Source: Dactylorhiza incarnata
Lineage: Eukaryota; Streptophyta; Magnoliopsida; Asparagales; Orchidaceae
Assembly (NCBI GenBank): GCA_033032865.1
Contig: JAWHQI010000257.1
Span: 124,001-188,000 of the forward strand
DNA length: 64,000 bases
Direction of reading: 5' to 3'
Shown here piece after piece: positions 11,034-19,600 of this stretch. The position numbers and the translations under genes are program-made. Within the stretch, counting starts at the first letter, position 1; every line of letters begins with the position of its first letter. Below the pieces are notes generated by a model that saw only the letters and a list, made by a program, of their open reading frames with translations, did no database searches and was not told the origin of the DNA.

Positions 11034-11598
11034 TGATGCGCGCAAAATAGAGCTATAAACGCAAGTATACGTGCCGATCAAGTAATAAAGAGTGAGTGAG
11101 ATCGTTCCCTCGGAGAAGTGATAAAATTAGTGCTTGCAAGTACTAGCTAAACCGTTTCTTTAAATTCAAGCGAATCATAATGAGATTTTTTTTTTAAAAA
11201 GATTAAAGCTGAATAAATGCTTCTTAATAAGAATGTAACAGCCCAAATTTGAATATTTTCGAATTGCTGAAAATCTGTAACTGCCGTTTTTGTTGCAACA
11301 AATGTCAGAATTTGTTGCAACAAATTTTATTTCGTGAGTTTTCTTCAAAATTCTTCTTTTGGCAAGTTGAAATCTTCTTGAATCCTCTTCTTAGCCATGA
11401 TGATAACTTTAACTCCCATGATTAATGAACGTATTCTCCTTTCCTAACATAAAATCACATAAAATGAGAATTATCTTCAAACTTAATTGCAAAATCAAAT
11501 ATTTATCATTTTGCGACTTTTTAATCATGATTATATGAATTATGATCATAAAATAATAAGAATGTGGTACAAAGATAACTTCTTTTGGGAAGTTATCA
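11034..11598 (-). repeat. Element A 5' LTR (565 bp, internally deleted)
   Basis: Both LTR ends match the 3' LTR, but the sequence jumps from ...AAAAAGATTAAA to GCTGAATAAATGC (plus strand). This omits the equivalent of 707-1586 in the 3' LTR. The lost 880 bp include the TATA-like box and the presumed transcription start, so this copy should lack its own promoter. Confidence 0.9.
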
Positions 11599-11907
11599 GC
11601 CGCGCCCACCCCTCCTCGGGGTGCGGTCCGGCGCCCTCTCCTCGCCAAAGGATCCCGGTCCCCCCCCCCCCCCCTTTTTGAGGGGCAACTCCCCGTCCGC
11701 CGTCCGCCCGAGGAATTTCCGTAGTTCGCTGCGCACTTGGAGCACGTCAGCGCTAGCGCGTGCTCAGAACGTTTCTGAGCGCGATCAGGAAGCTTTCTCA
11801 CCTTTTGTCTTTTCGGCTTCTCACTTTTTGGGTTTCCTGCTTCTCACTTTTTGTCTTTCCGGCTTCTCACTTTTTGTCTTTCAGGCTTCTCACTTTTCAG
11901 GAACAGT
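11599..11907 (+). repeat. D-family LTR piece 2 of 3
   Basis: GC-rich sequence continues from base 530 once element A is removed. It passes through GTGCTCAGAACG (also in element D's U3, reverse strand) into about four copies of a 22-30 bp unit, GGCTTCTCACTTTTTGTCTTT. The latter resembles the AGCTCACTTTTGTTCCCCGG repeat beyond the Athila array at 49530-49712. It ends where Athila internal sequence begins, near 11908. No gene. Confidence 0.55.
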
Positions 11908-11966
11908 CAGTCTATTGATATAATTTACTCTTGCTAGAGACTAGCAAAGGTTTAAGTGTGGGGGTG
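11908..11966 (+). mobile_element. Truncated 3' stub of a further Athila B internal unit
   Basis: These 59 bases match 37777-37835 with one visible mismatch. They carry the TTGCTAG-AGA-CTAGCAA hairpin and the GTGTGGGGGTG PPT, immediately before LTR1. A normal insertion would have target DNA here, so the array once extended left or was truncated by illegitimate recombination. Confidence 0.8.
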
Positions 11967-13274
11967 TGATAACTTCTCAAAAAGAAGTTATCTTTATCCA
12001 TAATTAAGCTCAATTTGTCTAAAATGTTTGAAGAATTTGGATTTATATGTACTAAATATGTGAAATTTATCATTTTGGTCAAGTTTGGATATTATCACTA
12101 TTTTCGTATGTTTTTATTGTAGAAATCCCGAAGAAACCAACTTGAGGGGATCCAAAAGAAGACATAAGAAAGTACAGAAAATATGTTGCAGCAGAGTTAC
12201 AACTTAAAATTTTCGGCCAAATCTAGTACAAAAATTACAACAGAAAATGTTGTAACTTTTTCTAAAAAAGGTTGTAACATTTTTCGCGAATTCTGAAATT
12301 TTCAAATACGAAAATACTTCGATTTGACGGTTACAACAGTGGAGAGATGCATCCATTCGGCCATGAGAAGTTTCTAAAAGGGTAGTCGACTATATAAGAG
12401 GAAATATGAGAGAGAAAAAGCACCTTTGGACATTTTCACTCAAGAGGATTTGAGATCTAGGGTTTGGGCGGCTTTTGGAGGAAGAAGACTCCATTAAAGA
12501 AGAAGACCCGAATTTCTCGCAGCATGTCTTGTAAGATCATTCTAGTTTTGTGTTGTACTTCCCTATTCATGAACTAAATCTCTAGAGTCTTGTAAAATGT
12601 GAGTACTTTGATTTGTTATGGTGTGATGAAACTTTCTTTGCTTATGATCAAATCTTGAAGAATTGTCTTTATGGAATGTTAGATCTTTATGTTAAAACTT
12701 GTGGCCAAAGTTTTTCTTCTTCTACGACGCTCCATAATTCGAGAGATGAGTTGCGTACGTGTATCTATTATTCCATATAGCATATCAATGAGAAAGAGAC
12801 TTCGAATTTATGTTAGCAACTTTGATTTTTATTTTCATCAAAGTTCTTCACTTCACCTTAGTTAGAGACGACAAGGGTAGTTAAGGATCTAGTGATTTCC
12901 GATATCGAGAGATACGGAGCTCTGCCTTAAAATCGTTGCAAGATGATGAATCAAGATTTCTCATAATTATTCTTAAGTCTTTCGCCATAATAATCAAAGG
13001 AAAGCATATTACAAGACTTATTATCCTTATTTGATAAAAAGTACATCCAAACATTAGATCTAATTTTCTCATTAGTATTTTAAAAACTAGATTTTCCTTA
13101 ACCATTTCTAAATTACCTCATTTGAATGACTTGGATTTGAAGAAACGACATATCTGGTATTTGTAAGCGCTGAATTAGACACTTCTCCGAAGGAACGATC
13201 TTTACTCACATTATATTACTTGAGCCGGCACGTGCACTTGCGTACAAAATACGCAACCGTTTTAGGGCGTATCA
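11967..13274 (+). repeat. Athila LTR1
   Basis: It runs TGATAACTTCTCAAAAAG...GGGCGTATCA. TATATAAG at 12391-12398 is the probable core promoter. Two differences from LTR2/LTR3 were seen by eye: A versus G at 12727, and G versus A at 13169. The minus-strand ORF at 12881-13105, repeated in all three LTRs, is not considered a gene. Confidence 0.93.
12391..12398 (+). promoter_or_regulatory. TATA box of LTR1
   Basis: TATATAAG sits about 425 bp into the LTR. It is conserved at 38260-38267 (LTR2) and 48550-48557 (LTR3), and is followed by the A/G-rich presumed start of R. Confidence 0.7.
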
Positions 13275-13281
13275 AGTTTTT

Positions 13282-13299
13282 TGGCGCCGTTGCCGGGGA
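13282..13299 (+). promoter_or_regulatory. Primer-binding site, tRNA-Asp (B1)
   Basis: TGGCGCCGTTGCCGGGGA lies seven bases after LTR1 and is complementary to the plant tRNA-Asp 3' end. Confidence 0.93.
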
Positions 13300-13410
13300 A
13301 GTGCAACGAATTTAGTGTTTTCTTACAATATTAGTGAATCTTAGTATTTGGAGCCCAAGTTTTAATTTTTAGTTTAATTGTAGTTATTATTGTTTGTTAT
13401 TTTGTGGTGC

Positions 13411-13479
13411 ATGTCCAGGTATCGTTCCGTAGAATTAATTCCATTAAACTCTGAAATAAAACGTACTTGTAGACAAAAT
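13411..13479 (+). pseudogene. gag-pol: B1 gag-pol, first 23 codons, cut by element C
   Basis: The frame starts [12 protein letters not shown] at 13411 and reaches codon 23 (AAT), where element C is inserted. It resumes at CGA (29055) after the TSD copy. In B2 the two halves are contiguous at 39280-39350. Confidence 0.9.
13475..13479. other. Target-site duplication of element C (left; right copy 29050-29054)
   Basis: AAAAT occurs directly before TGTACAACCC (13480) and directly after TTTCAACA (29049). The uninterrupted site in B2 holds a single AAAAT. Confidence 0.95.
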
Positions 13480-13659
13480 TGTACAACCCCGATGTTCGCC
13501 ACTCGCGCTCAAGGAGGCGAGCCCAGAGGGGCGAACCCTGATCTCCGGCGAGGTAGGTCAAGGAAGAGCAAGAGACTGCGCAGGCGAGCGAGCCCAGCGG
13601 AGGGGAGTTAACCAGCTTCCTTGAAGCTCGCCGAGGTGGCGCAGGCTCGCGAGCTCCAC

Positions 13660-15530
13660 TCGCGAGGAAAGCCATTTTGGGGTGCGGATAGCCATCCTGG
13701 GGTTCGCCGACCCAGAGGCTCGCGAGGGCAGTGTATGCGAGCCCGACCGGTTAAGGAGGAAGCTCGCCAGGCGAGCCCGGAACCTCTTGGGGTACAGTTA
13801 ACCTCTTGCGGTACAGTTAGCCATTTTGGGGTGCGGATAGCCATCCTGGGGTTCGCCGACCCAGAGGCTCGCGAGGGCAGTGTATGCGAGCCCGAACGGT
13901 TAAGGAGGAAGCTCGCCAGGCGAGCCCGGAACCTCTTGGGGTACAGTTAGCCATTTTGGGGTACAGTTAGCCATTTTGGGGTGCGGATAGCCATCCTGGG
14001 GTTCGCCGACCCAGAGGCTCGCGAGGGCAGTGTATGCGAGCCCGACCGGTTAAGGAGGAAGCTCGCCAGGCGAGCCCGGAACCTCTTGGGGTACAGTTAG
14101 CCATTTTGGGGTACAGTTAGCCATTTTGGGGTGCGGATAGCCATCCTGGGGTTCGCCGACCCAGAGGCTCGCGAGGGCAGTGTATGCGAGCCCGACCGGT
14201 TAAGGAGGAAGCTCGCCAGGCGAGCCCGGAACCCCTTGGGGTACAGTTAACCTCTTGGGGTACAGTTAGCCATTTTGGGGTGCGGATAGCCATCCTGGGG
14301 TTCGCCGACCCAGAGGCTCGCGAGGGCAGTGTATGCGAGCCCGACCGGTTAAGGAGGAAGCTCGCCAGGCGAGCCCGGAACCTCTTGGGGTACAGTTAGC
14401 CATTTTGGGGTACAGTTAGCCATTTTGGGGTGCGGATAGCCATCCTGGGGTTCGCCGACCCAGAGGCTCGCGAGGGCAGTGTATGCGAGCCCGACCGGTT
14501 AAGGAGGAAGCTCGCCAGGCGAGCCCGGAACCTCTTGGGGTACAGTTAACCTCTTGGGGTACAGTTAGCCATTTTGGGGTGCGGATAGCCATCCTGGGGT
14601 TCGCCGACCTAGAGGCTCGCGAGGGCAGTGTATGCGAGCCCGACCGGTTAAGGAGGAAGCTCGCCAGGCGAGCCCGGAACCTCTTGGGGTACAGTTAGCC
14701 ATTTTGGGGTACAGTTAGCCATTTTGGGGTGCGGATAGCCATCCTGGGGTTCGCCGACCCAGAGGCTCGCGAGGGCAGTGTATGCGAGCCCGACCGGTTA
14801 AGGAGGAAGCTCGCCAGGCGAGCCCGGAACCTCTTGGGGTACAGTTAGCCATTTTGGGGTACAGTTAGCCATTTTGGGGTGCGGATAGCCATCCTGGGGT
14901 TCGCCGACGCAGAGGCTCGCGAGGGCAGTGTATGCGAGCCCGACCGGTTAAGGAGGAAGCTCGCCAGGCGAGCCCGGAACCTCTTGGGGTACAGTTAACC
15001 TCTTGGGGTACAGTTAGCCATTTTGGGGTGCGGATAGCCATCCTGGGGTTCGCCGACCCAGAGGCTCGCGAGGGCAGTGTATGCGAGCCCGACCGGTTAA
15101 GGAGGAAGCTCGCCAGGCGAGCCCGGAACCTCTTGGGGTACAGTTAGCCATTTTGGGGTACAGTTAGCCATTTTGGGGTGCGGATAGCCATCCTGGGGTT
15201 CGCCGACCCAGAGGCTCGCGAGGGCAGTGTATGCGAGCCCGACCGGTTAAGGAGGAAGCTCGCCAGGCGAGCCCGGAACCTCTTGGGGTACAGTTAGCCA
15301 TTTTGGGGTACAGTTAGCCATTTTGGGGTGCGGATAGCCATCCTGGGGTTCGCCGACCCAGAGGCTCGCGAGGGCAGTGTATGCGAGCCCGACCGGTTAA
15401 GGAGGAAGCTCGCCAGGCGAGCCCGGAACCTCTTGGGGTACAGTTAGCCATTTTGGGGTACAGTTAGCCATTTTGGGGTGCGGATAGCCATCCTGGGGTT
15501 CGCCGACCCGGGGGTTCGCGAGCTCCGCTC
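13660..15530 (+). repeat. 149/150-bp tandem repeat with higher-order structure (5' LTR of C)
   Basis: Twelve units are counted at GTGTATGCGAG: 13731, 13880, 14030, 14180, 14329, 14479, 14628, 14778, 14928, 15077, 15227, 15377. The spacings are 149,150,150 / 149,150 / 149,150,150 / 149,150,150. The 149-bp units carry GTTAACCTCTTG where the 150-bp units carry GTTAGCCATTTTG. This makes a trimeric higher-order repeat with one dimeric deviation. Confidence 0.93.
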
Positions 15531-15861
15531 GCGAGGGCAGTCGGCTTGGCCGGGTCGCGAGGAGCGAGCCCAACCATCCGAGGAAGGGGTCCGCTAGGTG
15601 AGCCCGCCTCGAGTGAGAGTTGATAATACCTCTGGAGTTCACCGACCCAGAGGCTCGCGAGCTCCACTCGCGAGGGAGGTCGCGAAGCGGGCTGGCTCGC
15701 CCCGTAGAGGTCCAGGAAGGGATTTTTACCAAGAGGCCCCCGGTGGTCTGCACCTAGCCTCTCTAAACAGCGGAGTTTGGTTGTTAGCAGACCAATCCGG
15801 GGTGCGGATAGTAAGACTGGACAGCGGGATTTGGCTATTGACAGACCACAAAACTGAAATC

Positions 15862-15869
15862 TATAAATA
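15862..15869 (+). promoter_or_regulatory. TATA box of element C 5' LTR
   Basis: TATAAATA follows the tandem array, about 300 bp before the LTR end. The 3' LTR copy is at 28745-28752. Confidence 0.75.
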
Positions 15870-16169
15870 GACCTCAAAGGGCACCTTGGAAGTAGACGGT
15901 TCATTATCTGAGCTCTTCTCTCCCTAGGTCGCTTTGGTTTGGGCTCTCTAGCTCTCCAAGGTGCCCGAGTCTTAGCTTTGGCTTGGGAGGGGAAGCGCTC
16001 AACGATCTTCCGGGTTAGTGGAGGGACCTCCTCGCTGAGACTAGGGTCTTCGTTCTTTGCTCGAGTCGTCAATCTTACCTCTCCTGAGGGACCGGTAAGG
16101 GCTAGCTGCCCCTCATTTCGGTGAGGGCCCCGAGCTCCACTCGAGACCGAGAAATCGGTTTCAACATTT

Positions 16170-16187
16170 TGGTGCGGTGAGCGTGGA
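16170..16187 (+). promoter_or_regulatory. Primer-binding site of element C
   Basis: TGGTGCGGTGAGCGTGGA starts three bases after the 5' LTR with the TGG expected opposite a tRNA CCA end. I do not assign the tRNA. Confidence 0.6.
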
Positions 16188-16222
16188 GCGCGGCTGGTTC
16201 AAGAAAGTCCCAGAGAAGAGTT

Positions 16223-16675
16223 ATGGCTGGAGATGAAGAGCAGGGCGAGGAGTTCGGCGAGACCCCTCAGGAGGCCATGGTTAGGATGTTCGCGGACTTC
16301 AGGAAGGAGGTGCTCGACACTTTGGGGTTCACGGTCACGGCTCTGCGGAGCGAATTCGCGACCCCGGCACCTCAGGCGACCACTCCCCCAACAACAGTCG
16401 GCGAGAAGGCACCAGGAGGAAGGGCTGGAAAAGAAGTTGCCATTGAACCAGGACATGACAGGGAAGGGCGAGTGTTGTTCGCCAGTCCGGCGAGCCCGGT
16501 GTTAGCGAGCTCCGCGCCGGCGAATTCGGTGCCGGCGAGCTCTGCCCCAGCGAGCACGACACAGGCGAGCGCACGCCAGGAAAACGCGACGACAGCCGGG
16601 GTGGTTCAGGCGAGCGTCGCCCTCGCGAGTGCGATCCCAAGCTTGGCGAGCGAGCTGGGTCCGCGAGCCGAGTGA
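16223..16675 (+). CDS. Element C leader ORF, in frame with gag-pol across one UGA
   Basis: A 150-aa ORF starting MAGDEEQGEEF. An acidic N-terminus (about 1-45, with EAMVRMFADFRKEV) is followed by an Ala/Ser/Pro-rich repeated segment (PASS, ASSAPA). It ends at TGA 16673-16675. Two sense codons later, in the same frame, is the ATG of the 1717-aa gag-pol. It may be the natural N-terminus of Gag cut by a CGA-to-TGA change, a read-through arrangement, or a separate small protein. Tat relatives often carry an extra ORF before gag. No known domain is recognised. Confidence 0.6.
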   Translation: MAGDEEQGEEFGETPQEAMVRMFADFRKEVLDTLGFTVTALRSEFATPAPQATTPPTTVGEKAPGGRAGKEVAIEPGHDREGRVLFASPASPVLASSAPANSVPASSAPASTTQASARQENATTAGVVQASVALASAIPSLASELGPRAE

Positions 16676-16681
16676 GAGAAG

Positions 16682-19600
16682 ATGGTAGGAGGGGGGAGCC
16701 CCTTCTGCGAGTTAGTGTTGTCTGCGCCCATTCCGGCGGGATTCGGAGAATGGGATAGAGTGTACTACAATGGCAGAGATGACCCAGTTCAGCATCTGCA
16801 GTCTTTCGAGGACTCGGTCTCCATCAGGCCGATGTCCGATGCCTTCAAGTGTCGGCTCTTCGCCGTCACTCTCAAGGAGAAGGCCAGGGACTGGTTTCAT
16901 TCGCTTCCGGCAGGCTCCATCTACGCGTTCGAGGACCTGCGCCGTAGTTTCTTGTTGAGATTTTCAACTTCAAAGAGGAGGAAGAAGGACGCTGATTCCC
17001 TCTTCGCGGTGAAGCAGGAGTCCAGGGAGACGTTGGCTCAGTACGCGGATCGGTTCCAGGAGGAAGTGCAGCTCACCCAGGAGGTGCCCGGATTTGCACT
17101 TCAACTCGCCTTCACGGTCGGGTTGAAGGAAAGCTTCTTCAAGATGGCATTGAAAAGAAAGGCCCCCATCTCCTATGAGGAGCTGATGGAGAGGGTGGCG
17201 GAGGAAGTAGCAAGCGAAGAAGCCAACCCCGAGCTCACCAAGAGGCTGGCCAAGCTCGGTGAGCCGGAGGTGAGGCAGCAAGAGGTCAGAAGAAGAGAAG
17301 AGCCCCGGGCCCCGGAAGGGGGATGGAGGCCGCAGGGTGGAGGAGTGCAGGGGCAAGGAAGGGGTTATGGCCCAGGAAGGGGTAACCGTTTCGAGGGACA
17401 ATGGAGACCCCCCCAGTTGGGGTGGAGGCAAGGCCCGATGCAGTTGCCTCCCCCACCTCAACAGGCCATGGCAATTGGCCGGGGAAGAGGAAGGGGAAGA
17501 GGAGAAGCGGAGGCGGCGGCCGCTAGGAGAAGAAGGAACAGGATAGCAGAGACCGGGGCAAAGGAAGCGGCGGTGCCCTATTGCATCTTCCACGATGTGG
17601 AAGGCCACTCCACGGACACCTGTCCGGAGTTCCTGGAGGTGAAGAGGGGCCGAGCACCCGCACCACCACCGCAGCAGCCGTTGAGGATCGTGGAGGTGGA
17701 ACCTCGGGAGGAGGATGAAAGATGTGAGGACAGAGCAGATCTGGGGAACAGAGGAGGGATCGGAGTGATCCATGGGTGGGTAGGGGTGGAGGCGACCCGC
17801 AAGGCCAGTCTCCATACCATCTACCGCCGGAGCGTGGCGTCAACATCCACCGCTCCACCCCCGACCGAGAAAATTATTTTCACCCAAAAGGACATGCCAA
17901 GCTACGAAGACCCGTTCTGCGACGCGCTGGTCATCCAGACGGTGATCGAGAACTTCACCGTCTCCCGGATCCTAGTGGACAATGGGAGTTCGGTCAATGT
18001 CATCTTCAAGAAGGCATTCGACAAGATGGAGGTGGAGCCCAGAAGGGTGTTGGCCTCGGATGGCCCTCTGTTCGGATTTTCGGGAGAGAGGAAGGAAGTA
18101 GAAGGAGGGGTAGGGCTCCATGTGACCCTGGGTGGGCAGTCTCGGAACTGTCGCTTTGTCATAGTGGACGCCCCGAGCAGTTACAGCGCCATCTTCGGAC
18201 GGCCACTCATCAGCGCGTTCCGTTGCGTCCCCTCCACTTTTCATCAGTGCCTCAAATTCAACGACGGAGGGGTCCAGGTGCGGGTCAGGGGGGATCCCAA
18301 GGTAGCAAGACAGTGCTACGTGACGGCTGTCAACACCATCTCCTGGATGGGAGAAGCCGAGGAATGGGATAAGGTGATGGAGGAGGTAGCCGAAGCTGGA
18401 GGTTTGGAGGTGGCTGAAGAGAAGAAGGGAGGTGAAGTTCATGTCCAGGAAGGGGTAGCTGAGGTACCCCGGACGGAGAGGAAGGGAGAAGAGAAGAAGG
18501 CCCAAGAGAGAAGGACGGAGGAGCTGATGGTGGTAGGGAAGGAAGTCAAGGAAGAGACTCAAGCTCCCGCTTGTGCCGAGGAAGAGAAGGCTTGGGGGGA
18601 GCAATCCCGGTTGGAGGCCGTGGACGAGGTCGTGGAGCTCGAGGTCGTCACCCGGCTGGGGGTGGTGGAAAAAGTCCAGGTCAGCGGAGGACTCAGCCCA
18701 GGAGATCAGGCGGAGATTCTAGCCTGCGTGCAACAGAACGTGGACGTCTTCGCTTGGAGCGCCGCCGAAATGCCCGGGATCGATGCAGATGTGGCGTGCC
18801 ATCGCCTCAACCTCGACCCCGGTGCCCGCCCCATCCGCCAGAAGAGGAGAGCCGTCGCAGACAAGCTAGAAGGGCCCATCCGCGAGGAGGTGGGCAAACT
18901 CCTGCAGGCCGGATTTGTATCGGAGATCCAGTATCCAGGCTGGGTCTCCAACGTCGTTATGGTAAAGAAGGGTGGAGGTAAGTGGCGTATGTGTATCGAT
19001 TTTTCACTTCTTAATAAAGCATGCCCGAAAGATTGCTACCCCTTGCCCAGAATCGACGCGCTGGTTGACTCAGCCGTCGGTTTTACTGTAATGTCCTTCT
19101 TAGATGCTTTTTCAGGTTACCATCAAATCCGCATGCATCCCCCGGACATTAAGGACGTTTCCTTCATCACGGGGGATGGATGTTATTGCTATAAGATGAT
19201 GCCCTTCGGGCTCAAGAACGCAGGGGCAACATACCAAAGGATGATGGATAGGGTCTTCCGCGAACAGAAAGGAAGAAATTTAGAGGTCTATGTCGACGAC
19301 CTCATGGTTAAGAGCCGAGACCTCGGGACCCACCTCCGAGACCTCGAAGAGACATTCGGGACCCTGCGGCGGTACAAGATGAAGCTCAATCCCTTGAAGT
19401 GTGTCTTCGGGGCAAGCCGAGGGAAGTTCCTGGGCCATTTGCTCACCCCCACGGGAGTGGAGCCCAACCCGGACAAAGTTAAAGCGGTGATGGAGTTAGA
19501 GTCGCCGAAGAACCCGAAGGAGGTCCAGAGCCTCACAGGGAAACTGGCTGGGCTCAGTAGATTCCTCTCCAAGGCGGGAGAGAAATGTGCACCTTTTTTC

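Larger units (their letters stand above)
531..11598 (-). mobile_element. Element A: Athila-lineage Ty3/gypsy LTR retrotransposon
   Basis: The element has TG...CA ends and a perfect 5-bp target duplication GCCGC at 526-530 and 11599-11603. In element order it reads: 5' LTR (11034-11598), tRNA-Asp PBS, gag, pol, a third ORF, a long 3' non-coding part, PPT, and 3' LTR (531-1977). Protein motifs, the tRNA-Asp primer and the post-pol ORF place it in the Athila lineage. It is defective: the 5' LTR has lost about 880 bp including the promoter region, and gag and pol are out of frame. It landed in a GC-rich minisatellite. Confidence 0.95.
13480..16166 (+). repeat. Element C 5' LTR (2687 bp) with 12-copy internal tandem repeat
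   Basis: It starts TGTACAACCCC and ends GGTTTCAACA. About 13660-15530 is a tandem array of 149/150-bp units. The rest matches the 3' LTR almost perfectly. The length difference from the 3' LTR (748 bp) equals five repeat units. Repeated 71-aa ORFs in the array are periodicity artefacts. Confidence 0.95.

Noticed and set aside
12881..13105. 74-aa minus-strand ORF present in all three Athila LTRs
   Set aside because: Repeated only because the LTR is repeated; low-complexity AT-rich product without motif.
13621..15147. Repeated 71-109 aa ORFs starting MRARPVKEEARQ
   Set aside because: Identical ORFs recur with the 150-bp LTR repeat, end at the same point and have no coding signal beyond the repeat.
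15464..16072. 202-aa minus-strand ORF in the element C LTR (repeated at 28347-28955)
   Set aside because: It lies across the LTR promoter and R region, begins in repeat, and has no recognised domain; most simply a GC-rich shadow.
16970..17815. 281-aa minus-strand ORF opposite element C gag
   Set aside because: Shadow of the gag-pol frame in GC-rich sequence.
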